64,000 nucleotides of DNA from Pantoea alhagi (GTDB lineage: Bacteria > Pseudomonadota > Gammaproteobacteria > Enterobacterales > Enterobacteriaceae), in NCBI RefSeq assembly GCF_002101395.1, contig NZ_CP019706.1, forward strand, positions 3,100,001 to 3,164,000, read 5' to 3'. The notes beneath the pieces were generated by a model. The model was not told the origin of the DNA and did no database searches. It saw nothing but the letters and a program-made list of their open reading frames with translations. Position numbers and translations under genes: made by a program. This document shows, in pieces, positions 1 to 9,714 of this stretch (positions within the stretch are counted from its first letter, which is position 1; each line of letters starts with the position of its first letter).

Positions 1-1
1 G

Positions 2-190
2 TTTGGCTTCTACGCAAAGATTATTGCCGACAGTTATTTGCTCTCTAATGAAAAATCGAAAGGCGTGGCTATCTATTTAAAGCTGCTGCTGTCGAGAAAA
101 ATTAAATTCAGCCATTTTATGGCGATGATGAATGAAAGATTTAAAAAGTTAGCCACTATTACCGCGAAACGTTTTGTTCCGGGGAAGTGA
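2..190 (+). CDS. C-terminal end of a probable EPS glycosyltransferase (partial)
   Basis: An open frame runs in from the left window edge and stops at 188-190, giving about 62 residues ending KRFVPGK. The end is basic and has no membrane segment. It lies just before a Wzy-like gene in an EPS operon where a glycosyltransferase such as AmsB/AmsE or WceM/WceN would be expected. The family motifs lie outside the window, so the assignment rests on position only. It is on the same strand as the following gene with a 32-base gap, consistent with co-transcription. Confidence 0.5.
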   Translation, partial: FGFYAKIIADSYLLSNEKSKGVAIYLKLLLSRKIKFSHFMAMMNERFKKLATITAKRFVPGK

Positions 191-222
191 TTTAAAACAG
201 CAATTGGAATGGCGAAAATAAA

Positions 223-1317
223 ATGAAATTTTTATCAATGAAGATAGGTATAAGAAAGAATCGCTATCTCTATTTCGATCCACATATGACCTTTATGCTG
301 TTCTTATTTATGATGCTGATGATGGTGGGAGTGGCATTAGTAAAAGAGTCGGTGATGAAACCGTACTTCTTTTCAGACCAAATTACCATCTTTAGCTTTA
401 TGAAGTTTACCTATAGCTTCGGCCCGGGAAACTCTTACGGCAGCACAGCTTACTTCTATAAACTGTTGGGATTTGAACAAAGCTCGATTGTATTCGCGCT
501 GATTTCAGCCATTCTTATCATCAGTACCTTTGTGTTTATTTTCATCAGGGTGCGCGGTGGTTCGATGAATATATTCGATATCGGCGTGTTCTTGTTTTTC
601 TGCTTTTCTTCAATGATTAACCTGACGTGGCAGAGTAAAGACTTTATCGTATTTTTGATGATGATGCCGTTGCTCATCACCTTTGCGAACCGTACTGCCG
701 GGCTATTAATATGGACCTGCTTTGCTCTGTTCTATGCTTATTATTTCAGAACATACTGGTTCCTGTTTCTATTGGAATTTTATGCTCTGCTGTTAATGTC
801 ACGTTATGTCCATAAAGGAAAATGGATATTTATTTTATGTCTGCTTTCGCTGCTGGTACTGGCGTTTGGCTTCCAGTATGGTTTAGGCATTGACGTAGAT
901 AACTTCCGTAATGAAGTGAATGAACACCGACTGGACAGCGAAGGCGACGGCAGCAATACGCTGATTCGCCCCTGGTTCCCGGCCGGTAACCCGTTATTTG
1001 GCTGGTTAAACGTTAGCCTGACGTGGATAACATTCTTTTTCCCGTTCCCACTGATTTTAATGTTGTCGCCTTATTATGTGGTTATTTCTACGTTTATTAT
1101 TTTGATGTTCAGAAGAATTTGGCAAACGCTTCATGCTGCCCTGGAGGACAGAACTTATCCGCTGGTTGTGGTGTTTGCACTGGCGATTATTTCCTACACG
1201 GTTATTCAGAGCCTGTTTGAACCAGATTATGGCAGCTACCTGCGTCACCTGTCGCCATTCTATCCATTAATGTTCTACGTCTATTTAAGTTTTGGGAAAT
1301 TCAAAAAGGAAGAGTAA
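223..1317 (+). CDS. EPS repeat-unit polymerase, Wzy/AmsC-like
   Basis: A 364-residue integral membrane protein with about nine to ten hydrophobic segments spread along its length. A longer hydrophilic loop at roughly residues 220-255 is rich in Asp, Glu and Asn. This is the usual layout of Wzy polymerases, which join lipid-linked repeat units in the periplasm. Wzy proteins share little sequence, so the call rests on topology, length and position between glycosyltransferase genes in an amylovoran/stewartan-like operon. Its stop codon directly abuts the next start, so the two are probably translationally coupled. It could also be another membrane polysaccharide enzyme such as an acyltransferase, but I see no acyltransferase motif. 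Confidence 0.65.
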   Translation: MKFLSMKIGIRKNRYLYFDPHMTFMLFLFMMLMMVGVALVKESVMKPYFFSDQITIFSFMKFTYSFGPGNSYGSTAYFYKLLGFEQSSIVFALISAILIISTFVFIFIRVRGGSMNIFDIGVFLFFCFSSMINLTWQSKDFIVFLMMMPLLITFANRTAGLLIWTCFALFYAYYFRTYWFLFLLEFYALLLMSRYVHKGKWIFILCLLSLLVLAFGFQYGLGIDVDNFRNEVNEHRLDSEGDGSNTLIRPWFPAGNPLFGWLNVSLTWITFFFPFPLILMLSPYYVVISTFIILMFRRIWQTLHAALEDRTYPLVVVFALAIISYTVIQSLFEPDYGSYLRHLSPFYPLMFYVYLSFGKFKKEE

Positions 1318-2400
1318 ATGAAAATCCTCCATGCTGCTGAGACAATAAAAGGTGGCGTTGCCACAGTTTTAAAACAACTCGTTGCGGCACAACAGGATGA
1401 GAAGGGCAGTTATCAAATCCAGTGCCTGATCCCGGCGGATCAGGCAGGAGAACTGGATACGGCACACGCAGAAAACGTCGTGAAATGGCAGCGTAAAGGC
1501 CGATCGGTCGGCGCGCTGTTTTCATTTGCCGCTGCGTTTTGCCGCACGGTAATCAAATTCAAGCCCGACGTGGTACATCTTCACAGTTCCTTTGCCGGCG
1601 TTATTGGCCGTGCCTGTTTGCTGTTGCTTTGGCCTGTTGTTCGTCCAAAAGTGGTTTACTGCCCGCATGCATTTAGCTTCCTGATGCAGACCAGTAACGG
1701 TAAGAAAAAGATCTATTCCTTTATCGAAAAAGCGTTGCTGCCAATGACGGACGCCATTATTTGCGTTAGTCAGTATGAAGCTGACCAGGCAAAGGCACAC
1801 GGCATTAGCGCTGATAAACTGGTGGTGATTCATAACGGCGTGGCTGAACGGCAGATCGTCAAGGCGGATACGCTAGCCGATCCGCGTATTAACGTGCTGT
1901 TTGTTGGGCGTTTTGATTACCAGAAAGGCTACGATATTTTACTCAATGCCATGAAGCGTAATCAAAATCCCAATATTCACCTGACGTTGATTGGCGACAG
2001 CGTACACAGCGCTGAGAAAATTGAAAAGCTGCCGGGAGCGGAGTATACCGGCTGGCTTAAAGCCAGCCAGATGGAACCTTATTTTATCGCGGCGGATGTG
2101 CTGGTCATTCCCAGCCGTTGGGAAGGATTCGCGATGGTGCCGCTGGAGGCAATGAGCTATTCAGTGCCAATTATTGCCAGTGACGCGACGTCACTGCCGG
2201 AAGTGGTAATTAATAATGAAACGGGATATCTGTTTAAAAACGGTGACTCTGACTCCTTACTTTCTGTACTAAACCGCCTGGATAAATCTGATTTGAGGGA
2301 GAAGGGTCGAAAAGGAAATCAATTATTTACCAATAACTTTACTTCGCAGGCTATGATAGCCAAAACGCATGGTTTATATGCCGACATACTGAAACGTTGA
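1318..2400 (+). CDS. GT4-family glycosyltransferase of EPS synthesis (AmsD/AmsK type)
   Basis: A 360-residue cytoplasmic glycosyltransferase with a GT-B fold. The N-terminus (KILHAAETIKGGVATVL) carries the Gly-rich acceptor-side loop. The central LFVGRFDYQKGYDILL is the usual start of the nucleotide-sugar domain. The C-terminal block with SRWEGFAMVPLEAM contains the EX7E motif of retaining GT4 enzymes. It adds one sugar to the undecaprenyl-linked EPS unit; donor and acceptor cannot be read from sequence. It starts immediately after the polymerase stop. Confidence 0.8.
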   Translation: MKILHAAETIKGGVATVLKQLVAAQQDEKGSYQIQCLIPADQAGELDTAHAENVVKWQRKGRSVGALFSFAAAFCRTVIKFKPDVVHLHSSFAGVIGRACLLLLWPVVRPKVVYCPHAFSFLMQTSNGKKKIYSFIEKALLPMTDAIICVSQYEADQAKAHGISADKLVVIHNGVAERQIVKADTLADPRINVLFVGRFDYQKGYDILLNAMKRNQNPNIHLTLIGDSVHSAEKIEKLPGAEYTGWLKASQMEPYFIAADVLVIPSRWEGFAMVPLEAMSYSVPIIASDATSLPEVVINNETGYLFKNGDSDSLLSVLNRLDKSDLREKGRKGNQLFTNNFTSQAMIAKTHGLYADILKR

Positions 2401-2428
2401 ACACCAATTAACTAGCGAGGTCTAAGAC

Positions 2429-3874
2429 ATGTCTTCAATCATGCATGAATTAGGCAGGGATGATAATAAAATGATGACGGCGAGTGGATTTCGTACCCGT
2501 ACTAACGCGTCGATTATTTCCATAATACAGCGTTTTTCTGACATTTTTGTGATGTTTACCGGGCTGTATATTTTAGCACGCATTGAATCCCAGTCTTTTT
2601 CATCATCCTGGTGGCTACTTTCACTTACCGCTCTGGCATTATTCCAGATGATTGGCGGTATTACTGATTTTTATCGCTCCTGGCGCGGTGTCAGTTTCGC
2701 CCACGAGCTACAGCTTATTTTGCAAAACTGGGCATTAAGTATTTTGATTACCGCCGGCGTGATGTCGTTCGTCAGCGATCTGGATCTTAATTTTAAAGCT
2801 TATCTGTTGTGGTTTGGGATTGTGGCGATCGGTTTTATCGCCTGCCGTCTGGCAATTCGCTATTTTGCCCGTATTATTCGCAAGCTGGGATACAATACGC
2901 GCAATGTCGCCATCGTCGGGAATATGCCCATTGGCGTTTCACTTGCTAATAGTTTCATTAACGCACCCTGGATGGGTATGAACGTTGTCGGGCTTTATTC
3001 TGACGTTGCTAATGAATCTCGTAGTGATGCCGGCAATATCAACTACTGCGGCAATCTTGAGCAGCTGTTGGTCGATGCCCGGGAAGGGAAACTGGATAAA
3101 ATTTATATCGCCATGGCGATGTCGGAAGAGATGGCAATCCGCGAGCTGGTGAACAAACTTTCTGACACCACCTGTTCGGTAATGCTTATCCCGGATATTT
3201 TCACCTTTAATATTCTTCAATCGCGCACCGAAGAAATTAATGGCGTGCCGGTGGTACCGCTGTTTGAAACGCCAATGAACGGCATCAATATGGTGTTGAA
3301 GCGTATCGAAGATATTGTGGTTTCTTCCTGCATTCTGTTGTTTATCTCTCCTGCGCTGTTGACCATTGCCGCGCTGGTGAAATTTACCTCGCCGGGCCCG
3401 GTGATTTTCCGCCAGGTGCGCTACGGCATGGACGGTAAGCCGATTAAAGTGTGGAAGTTCCGCTCAATGTCAGTGATGGAGAATGGCGATACGGTTACCC
3501 AGGCCACGAAAGGCGATGCGCGTATTACACCTATTGGTCGTATTTTACGCTCTACCTCGCTGGATGAGCTGCCGCAGTTCATCAACGTATTAAAAGGCGA
3601 TATGTCTATTGTTGGGCCACGTCCGCATGCCGTTGCGCATAACGAACAGTATCGCTCGATTATTCAGGGCTACATGCTGCGCCATAAGGTGAAACCGGGC
3701 ATTACCGGCTGGGCACAAATTAATGGCTGGCGTGGTGAGACCGATACGCTGGAAAAAATGGAAAAACGCGTTGAGTTCGATCTGCAGTACATCCGTGACT
3801 GGAGCCTGTGGCTTGATATGCGCATTATTTTTCTGACTCTCTTTAAAGGTTTTATCAGCAAAACCGCTTACTAA
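2429..3874 (+). CDS. Undecaprenyl-phosphate glucose/galactose-1-phosphate transferase, WcaJ/AmsG-like
   Basis: A 481-residue priming enzyme closely resembling E. coli WcaJ throughout. It has an N-terminal four-helix membrane region, a Rossmann-like middle domain, and a C-terminal bacterial sugar transferase domain. Visible landmarks are GPVIFRQVRYGMDGKPIK, KFRSM, TSLDELPQ, GDMSIVGPRPHAVAHN and the WAQINGWRGET block. It transfers hexose-1-phosphate to undecaprenyl phosphate and so starts the EPS unit. A GAGG-like ribosome site lies upstream of 2429; a second ATG at 2471 aligns better with the WcaJ start and cannot be excluded. In Erwinia amylovora the related amsG is the first gene of its operon, so a copy here may be the second priming enzyme known from Pantoea stewan-type loci. 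Confidence 0.88.
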   Translation: MSSIMHELGRDDNKMMTASGFRTRTNASIISIIQRFSDIFVMFTGLYILARIESQSFSSSWWLLSLTALALFQMIGGITDFYRSWRGVSFAHELQLILQNWALSILITAGVMSFVSDLDLNFKAYLLWFGIVAIGFIACRLAIRYFARIIRKLGYNTRNVAIVGNMPIGVSLANSFINAPWMGMNVVGLYSDVANESRSDAGNINYCGNLEQLLVDAREGKLDKIYIAMAMSEEMAIRELVNKLSDTTCSVMLIPDIFTFNILQSRTEEINGVPVVPLFETPMNGINMVLKRIEDIVVSSCILLFISPALLTIAALVKFTSPGPVIFRQVRYGMDGKPIKVWKFRSMSVMENGDTVTQATKGDARITPIGRILRSTSLDELPQFINVLKGDMSIVGPRPHAVAHNEQYRSIIQGYMLRHKVKPGITGWAQINGWRGETDTLEKMEKRVEFDLQYIRDWSLWLDMRIIFLTLFKGFISKTAY

Positions 3875-3981
3875 GCGCAGCGCACAAGAGAGCAGCCTGT
3901 CAGGAGCCGCATCCTTATCCGGGATGCGGCTGTAGTCTTGTCACAGTGAAAGCGGACTTCACCCCTGCTTAGACGTGGATT

Positions 3982-5463
3982 ATGAGCTTAAAAGAAAAAA
4001 CGGTAAAAGGGGCCAAATGGTCTGCCCTGTCGACGCTGTCGACGATTGGCATTGGCTTCCTGCAAATGACGCTGCTGGCGAGGTTGATCGATACGCATCA
4101 GTTCGGTTTACTTACCATCGCCATGGTGGTTATTTTGCTGGCGGATACGCTTTCCGACTTCGGTTTGTCAAATTCGATTATCCAGCGCAGGGAAATTTCT
4201 GAAGCTGAACTCTCAACGCTCTATTGGATCAATATTCTTATTGGTCTGACAGTATTTGCGGTGGTGTTTAGCTGTAGCGGCTTGATCAGCGGCTGGTTAA
4301 AACAGCCGGATCTTAAGCTGCTGATCCAGGTATTATCTGTGGCCTTTCTGATTATTCCGCATGGACAGCAGTTCCGTGCGCTGCTGCAGAAAGAGCTGGA
4401 GTTTCCTAAAATTGGTTTAACCGAAACGCTGGCGGTGACCATTGGCTTTATCGTTACCATGGTTGCCGCCTGGATTAAACCTCAGGCAATAACCGCTATC
4501 TGGGGCTATCTGGCGATGGTCACAGTACGTACCCTGATGTTTTCCTGGTACGGTCGTAAAACCTATAAGCCACGCTTTCAATTTTCCTTTCGTACCATTA
4601 CGTCCAACCTGAAGTTTGGCGCCTATCTTACTGCAGATAGCCTGGTGAACCAGCTAAACTCCAATGTGGCGACGGCGGTTCTGTCGCGTACGCTGGGGGC
4701 GGCAATTACCGGCGGTTACAATCTGGCGTATAACGTTGCGGTAATGCCGCCAACCAAACTGAACCCCATTATTACCCGCGTGCTGTTTCCTGCATTTTCA
4801 AAAATACAGGACGATCAGCAAAAGCTGCGGGAAAACTTCTACAAGTTACTCTCGCTGGTTGGGCTGCTTAACTTCCCTGCGCTGTTAGGGCTGTTAGTGG
4901 TGGCGGAAAACTTTGTCTTGTTTATGTTCGGTGAAAAATGGCGCTTCATCACCCCGATTCTGCAGGTATTGTGCGTGGTGGGGCTGCTGCGTTCGATTGG
5001 TAACCCGATCGGGTCGCTACTGATGGCGAAAGCACGTGTCGATATCAGCTTTAAGTTTAACGTTGTGAAGCTGTTTTTATTTATTCCGGCTATCTGGATC
5101 GGAGCAAAAACAGGCGGCGGGTTTGGCGCTTCGTTGGGCTTTTTAGCCGTTCAGGTTCTTAATACCTGGCTAAGTTATTTTATCCTGATTCGTCCGGTAT
5201 TAGGGTCAAGTTATAAGCAATATTTGTATAGTATCTGGATGCCATTTCGTATGGCGCTGCCGACATCGGTGGTGTCATATATTATCGGATTTTTCTTCTC
5301 GACTTCGGTTGCGCTTCCCGTACTCTTAGCTGTTCAGATTATTTCGGGCGGGCTGGTGTTCCTGATGGCAATATTAATCAGTCGCGACCCCTTAATATTA
5401 GAAATGAAAAATCATCTGTTTAAAAACCCAAAACTTCGTCGAATTTTAAGAGCGGAAAACTAA
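3982..5463 (+). CDS. EPS repeat-unit flippase, WzxC/AmsL-like
   Basis: A 493-residue MOP-superfamily flippase with about 12-14 membrane segments. It resembles E. coli WzxC along its whole length: N-terminal MSLKEKTVKGAKWSA, then DTLSDFGLSNSIIQRREIS, the IPHGQQFRALLQKELEF block, and GNPIGSLLMAKARVDISFKF. It moves lipid-linked EPS units from the cytoplasmic to the periplasmic leaflet. The 107-base gap after the WcaJ-like gene contains a GC-rich inverted repeat, with arms around 3907-3914 (CCGCATCC) and 3921-3928 (GGATGCGG). That repeat may attenuate transcription between the two genes. Confidence 0.9.
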   Translation: MSLKEKTVKGAKWSALSTLSTIGIGFLQMTLLARLIDTHQFGLLTIAMVVILLADTLSDFGLSNSIIQRREISEAELSTLYWINILIGLTVFAVVFSCSGLISGWLKQPDLKLLIQVLSVAFLIIPHGQQFRALLQKELEFPKIGLTETLAVTIGFIVTMVAAWIKPQAITAIWGYLAMVTVRTLMFSWYGRKTYKPRFQFSFRTITSNLKFGAYLTADSLVNQLNSNVATAVLSRTLGAAITGGYNLAYNVAVMPPTKLNPIITRVLFPAFSKIQDDQQKLRENFYKLLSLVGLLNFPALLGLLVVAENFVLFMFGEKWRFITPILQVLCVVGLLRSIGNPIGSLLMAKARVDISFKFNVVKLFLFIPAIWIGAKTGGGFGASLGFLAVQVLNTWLSYFILIRPVLGSSYKQYLYSIWMPFRMALPTSVVSYIIGFFFSTSVALPVLLAVQIISGGLVFLMAILISRDPLILEMKNHLFKNPKLRRILRAEN

Positions 5464-5465
5464 TC

Positions 5466-6422
5466 ATGCACCATATGGATAAACTTAAAAACACCCTGTC
5501 AGTTATTGATGCCGTTGTTCCTCCTGGCAGCAAGGTGGCTTTTCTGGATATACCGCTTCATCTTAATGTCGGAGACCTGTTAATCTATAAGGGCACTGAA
5601 CAGTTCTTTAAAGAACGTCAATATCAGGTAATGGCACGCCGCACGGATAAAACCAGTATAAAGTGGTTATCAGAAAACCGTAATCTGCCGAAGGATGTCA
5701 TCATTTTATTACAGGGCGGCGGTAACTTTGGTGACTTATATGGACATCATCAGCGCCTGCGTGAAGCCGTAGTAGAGACATTTCCCCATCATAAAGTGGT
5801 TATTTTGCCACAAACCGTCCATTTTGAAGATAAAGCAAAAATGCTGCAGTCGGCGCAGATTCTACGCCAGCATAAAAACCTAACGATCTTCTGCCGTGAT
5901 GAACGCAGCAAGAAAATTCTCGAAGAGCATTTTTGCAAAGATGTACGTCTCTGCCCGGATATGGCGCACGCGTTATGGAACGTTTTCCCAAAACAGTCTT
6001 CTAAAGATATCAAACGTGACACGCTGTGGATGATCCGTAAAGATATCGAAGAGACGAAGGTAGACGGCCTGCCCGGCATGCCCGGACCCGAAGGCTATGA
6101 AGACTGGGAAGATATCTGCACCGAGCAGGATCGCGCTAAAACCCGCATTTACCTTAATTTTGAGCGAGTTAATCGCACGCTGAGCACGCGCCTGTTTAAT
6201 ACGCCGCAGAAGTGGAGCGACTATACCGATACGCTGGTTAATCGGATTAACACTTACTTTATGTCGCACGATACGGTAGTGACCTCACGTATGCACGGGC
6301 ATATTTTATGCTGCCTGCTTGGCGTGAAAACCAAACTACTGGACAACTCCTACGGTAAAAATTCAGGTTACTACGCTTCCTGGACAAAAGATGTCCCTGA
6401 CTGTGAGTTGATTACTTTATGA
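5466..6422 (+). CDS. Polysaccharide pyruvyl transferase family protein (AmsJ/EpsO type)
   Basis: A 318-residue soluble protein. The N-terminal half has LLQGGGNFGDLYG, the glycine-rich motif of the polysaccharide pyruvyl transferase family, followed by VVILPQTVHFED and a CRDERS motif. The C-terminal half has TSRMHGHILCCLLG, also typical of the family. These enzymes add a ketal-linked pyruvate from phosphoenolpyruvate to a sugar, giving the negative charge found on amylovoran and stewartan side chains. At 318 residues it is closer to Bacillus EpsO than to the longer E. coli WcaK. An in-frame ATG at 5475 is an alternative start. It begins 2 bases after the flippase stop. Confidence 0.82.
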   Translation: MHHMDKLKNTLSVIDAVVPPGSKVAFLDIPLHLNVGDLLIYKGTEQFFKERQYQVMARRTDKTSIKWLSENRNLPKDVIILLQGGGNFGDLYGHHQRLREAVVETFPHHKVVILPQTVHFEDKAKMLQSAQILRQHKNLTIFCRDERSKKILEEHFCKDVRLCPDMAHALWNVFPKQSSKDIKRDTLWMIRKDIEETKVDGLPGMPGPEGYEDWEDICTEQDRAKTRIYLNFERVNRTLSTRLFNTPQKWSDYTDTLVNRINTYFMSHDTVVTSRMHGHILCCLLGVKTKLLDNSYGKNSGYYASWTKDVPDCELITL

Positions 6423-7426
6423 TTGAAGAGCCAACGATTCCTAAACTTTCCATCATTATCCCTGTGTATAACGTACTGGATTATGTTCAGGAAGCTGTTG
6501 ATTCAATTCTTACGCAGTCTGTACAGCCGTGGGAAGTCATTATTGTTGATGACGGGTCGACGGACGGCTCCGGCGACCTGGTGGAGACACTGTATGGCTC
6601 CCACCCGCTGGTAAAGATTATTCATACCGCCAATGGCGGACTGGGTGAGGCGCGCAATACCGGCACGCGTGCCGCTACCGGGGATTATATCTATTACTTT
6701 GACTCGGATGATGTGTCCGTGGATGGCCTGATCCAGCGTTTTTATGAAACGCTGGAAAAGCACCCTGATATGGATATCTTTGCGTTCTCTGCGGAGTCGT
6801 TTGAAGATCCCATCGCAAAAAGCAAAGGGGGAGATCAGTCGCAGCAGGTGCGGCTGATCTCCTATCGCCGTCGTATGGAGCGCGTTTTTTCCAGCGGTGA
6901 AAAGGCGTTCAATACTCTGTCGGAAACTAACGCCTTTATCCCCAACGCATGGTTGTATATTTTTGCGCGTAAATTGCAGACGCAGCACCAGCTCTTTTTC
7001 CTGCCAATTATTCATGAGGATGAAGAGTTTACGCCGCGTCTGTTTTTTGTAGCGGGAAAAACCTGCGTAACGGACAGCGTATATTTTCAACGCCGTATTC
7101 GTATTGGTTCTATCATGCAAAGCTCGCGCTCAGAGAAAAATGCCATTGGCTATCTCCGCGCCTGCGATGCTCTGGAAGAGCTGATGCGGCACACCTCTGA
7201 TCAGGAGAGCAGAAAAAACCTGCGTGCGCGGATCGTTAAAAATATCCTGAACGTTATTGGCGTGGCGAAGGGTTCTGAAGTGAAATTTAGCGCAAAGTCC
7301 CAGAGCGAGCTGGACACGCTGGTGTCGCGTTACCGCAACCTGGATATCACGCTGGCGGAAAACAACTACTTTGCCTGGCGGGTATTCAACTTTGCCCTGA
7401 AACGCTTAAAACTACGGGCCTCCTGA
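6419..7426 (+). CDS. GT2-family glycosyltransferase of EPS synthesis
   Basis: A 335-residue inverting glycosyltransferase with an N-terminal GT-A domain. Visible motifs are LSIIIPVYNV at the start, VIIVDDGSTDGS with the DDG nucleotide-binding motif, NGGLGEARNTG, and YYFDSDD, which is the DXD metal-binding motif. The C-terminal third is helical and Arg/Lys rich. It overlaps the pyruvyl transferase by 4 bases (ATGA), so translation is coupled. It is the last gene of the + strand EPS operon and is followed by a strong terminator. Its donor sugar is not readable. Confidence 0.85.
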   Translation: MIEEPTIPKLSIIIPVYNVLDYVQEAVDSILTQSVQPWEVIIVDDGSTDGSGDLVETLYGSHPLVKIIHTANGGLGEARNTGTRAATGDYIYYFDSDDVSVDGLIQRFYETLEKHPDMDIFAFSAESFEDPIAKSKGGDQSQQVRLISYRRRMERVFSSGEKAFNTLSETNAFIPNAWLYIFARKLQTQHQLFFLPIIHEDEEFTPRLFFVAGKTCVTDSVYFQRRIRIGSIMQSSRSEKNAIGYLRACDALEELMRHTSDQESRKNLRARIVKNILNVIGVAKGSEVKFSAKSQSELDTLVSRYRNLDITLAENNYFAWRVFNFALKRLKLRAS

Positions 7427-7465
7427 CAGGCGCGTGCCCGAAAACATCGTTATCGCGCAGCGAAA

Positions 7466-7503
7466 ATAAAAAGCCTCAGCGACTTTCGCTGAGGCTTTTT
7501 TTT
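7466..7503. terminator. Bidirectional Rho-independent terminator between EPS operon and wceF-like gene
   Basis: The inverted repeat GCCTCAGCG / CGCTGAGGC (7473-7481 and 7487-7495) has a short loop. An A-rich tract lies on the left and a run of nine Ts on the right, so it can end transcription from both convergent genes. Confidence 0.85.
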
Positions 7504-9337
7504 AAGCCGGCTTAACGACTTTTTGCGTGGCTAAATTTAACCACGGGGATTCAGGCGCGCTGCCAAGCGCAACATATACCGCGTTGTTATTAACGCTAAC
7601 GCTTTTACCTGCATGCTTACTGCGCTGATTCAGCACTGAGTTGATTGCGGAGAGCTGCGCGCTGGTATAAGAGAAATTGCTGCGGATACCCACATTTCCT
7701 TCAACGTTCCAGCTAATATCCGGCGCGCTGCCGTTACTGTAAATCAACGGCATTGCCTGCTCCCCGGTCGCCATATTATTGGTAACCAGCAGCGACTGCT
7801 TGATGCCGCTCAGCTCGGCAAAACGCGCCGAATCGCTGACGCGCGTATTCTGGATACTCAGGTTGTCCAGGTTAGGCAGTTTAAAGGCGGTTGTTGCACC
7901 ACTATAAGTATCGCCATTGATCGCAATGGTGCCGCCTGAACCTTTTACCACCTCAACACCTTTACCGGTGCCGTTTAGCTGGTGATAGCAGTTGTTGCTG
8001 GTAATGGTGACATCTTTATTCGTGGTGATTTGTGCCGCCCGTGAAAAGCCGCGCGTATCAAGATTATTAATACGGAAGCTCTTTGGCTGGTTAAGGAACA
8101 GGGCGGTATTGGTACGAGCGCCTTCGTTAATCATGCTGCCTGACAGCGTTACGTCATGATCGCCAGTTTGGGTAGCAATGGCGAAGCCGTAGGCTTTGGT
8201 ACCTTTGGCAATCAGTACGGTGCTGTCGATATTTACGCCTTCATTGAAATTGACCACGGCGATCGCCGCTTTGATAGGCCGCCAGGCGTTGCCGTTCAGT
8301 ATATCCGGGCTGTTGCTGTAACGAATGGTGTTCTTAACGTTGATATTTTTGCACTGAATATAGGCTTCGCCCCACCAGGTAGCGCCGCCCATAGAGATAT
8401 TCCCGATTGAGATACCGCCATTGATGTTTTCCATGGCGAAATGACGACGGAAGCTGCCCTTCGCCATATTGTTCGCCATGATGATATCTTTGTGATCGAA
8501 ATCGCGCGCATGCTTGCGTGCACCTGGCAGCCCCTCAGCATGAAATGCCAGGCGAGCATCCTCGCCAGCCTTACAGTAGGCATGGTTGCCGGTCATGATC
8601 GTGCCGGAGCCCCAGATGGTTACCGCATCGCCACGGTCCTCACCCAGTTTAGAATGCAGATCGTGCATACCGGTTCCGGCGCCCAGGCACTCTAAAAACC
8701 AGTTGTTAGTAATTTTGGTGCCGTAAGCGCCAAAGCTGGCCGGGGCGATAACCGACTGCAGCATACGATAAAAATAGCAGTTAGAAACTTCACAATAGTT
8801 CGCGGAAATCATAATTCCGCCCTGGCGTCCGCCGGTTTCGCTTTTTAATAGCATAGGATTATCTAATACAATGCCATGAATTTGCGTCGCGTCAGCTTTC
8901 AGCACCAGTAAAAATTCATTACCCATATTTGCCAGTGGGGTAATAATACCATTGCCACGCCCTTCAATTATTTGGTTTTTCACCGTGAGCGTAATGGATT
9001 TATTTATACTGATCGGTGTATCAATAGTAAGGTATTTCTTATCCTCAACCAGCTGTTGCAAAGCAGCGTAATTATCGACAGGGCCGTTGCTGCGATGAAT
9101 ATCATTACGAATTTTAGCCCATGAGGTAGACGCATGATCGAGGATAATGCCTGGTGCGCCATTGATTTTACCGGCAGCGCTGTCCGGCGCCGGTGCTGAC
9201 GGAGTAGGGGCCGGGGCCGCACTGGCGCGCGTCAGGCTACCGAGCGTGCCGATGGCAGCGGCCGAGGCCAGGATTTTTGTTAACGCCTTACGTCGCGAGT
9301 GGATACGTTCTTCACTGGCTTTTTCATTAATGCTCAT
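7502..9337 (-). CDS. Tat-exported right-handed beta-helix EPS protein, WceF/AmsF-like
   Basis: A 611-residue protein. The N-terminus carries a twin-arginine signal (SRRKALTK) followed by a hydrophobic stretch and ASAAPAP, suggesting folded export. A Pro/Ala-rich linker follows. From about residue 80 the protein is made of Asn/Gly/Ile-rich short repeats (EGRGNGI, SNCYFYRML, MTGNHAYCK, MANNMAKGS, SIQNTRVSD), the look of a parallel beta-helix of the pectate-lyase or tailspike type. WceF of Pantoea stewartii and AmsF of Erwinia amylovora hold this place in EPS loci and are thought to trim or process the polymer. Here it is convergent with the EPS operon, so it has its own promoter. The catalytic residues cannot be assigned from sequence alone. 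Confidence 0.72.
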   Translation of the reverse strand: MSINEKASEERIHSRRKALTKILASAAAIGTLGSLTRASAAPAPTPSAPAPDSAAGKINGAPGIILDHASTSWAKIRNDIHRSNGPVDNYAALQQLVEDKKYLTIDTPISINKSITLTVKNQIIEGRGNGIITPLANMGNEFLLVLKADATQIHGIVLDNPMLLKSETGGRQGGIMISANYCEVSNCYFYRMLQSVIAPASFGAYGTKITNNWFLECLGAGTGMHDLHSKLGEDRGDAVTIWGSGTIMTGNHAYCKAGEDARLAFHAEGLPGARKHARDFDHKDIIMANNMAKGSFRRHFAMENINGGISIGNISMGGATWWGEAYIQCKNINVKNTIRYSNSPDILNGNAWRPIKAAIAVVNFNEGVNIDSTVLIAKGTKAYGFAIATQTGDHDVTLSGSMINEGARTNTALFLNQPKSFRINNLDTRGFSRAAQITTNKDVTITSNNCYHQLNGTGKGVEVVKGSGGTIAINGDTYSGATTAFKLPNLDNLSIQNTRVSDSARFAELSGIKQSLLVTNNMATGEQAMPLIYSNGSAPDISWNVEGNVGIRSNFSYTSAQLSAINSVLNQRSKHAGKSVSVNNNAVYVALGSAPESPWLNLATQKVVKPA

Positions 9338-9714
9338 CTCTGACCCTTTTAAGAATGATAACGCCAGGTTTCATTATTCATTTAAGCCAGATAATTGGAA
9401 GCTGTAATATTTAAAATCAGATAAAAGAAAACGCTTTTTTACACTTGCGTTAAGCGCAGGGGGTTTTATCAGATTAATCTCAGCGAATAATGCTTGCTGT
9501 AATAAAATAAGTTGAGTAGGACAGAGAGGGTTTAATGTTGTTCGGGTTTATCCTGGTTGCATTTGATTTATTCGACAGACTCACACCAGATCTTTTAATT
9601 CTTTGTTTCTTTAACACTATTGCTAATGAAAATTTTCAGAATAAGATTATACTTAACGATTGCTTGTTTATTGCATAATCGCTGAATGTCTTCACATCAT
9701 TATATGGAAAAAAT
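9338..9714. other. Gene-free region with divergent promoters of the wceF-like gene and galF
   Basis: About 377 AT-rich bases between two divergently transcribed genes. There is a TATACT hexamer at 9648-9653, a plausible -10 for galF, but no good -35 at normal spacing. TAAGAAT near 9350 looks like half of an RcsAB box; the other half is not convincing. No ORF with a ribosome site is seen. Confidence 0.4.

Noticed and set aside
9338..9714. RcsAB box controlling the wceF-like gene
   Set aside because: Only the TAAGAAT half matches; the second half is not present.
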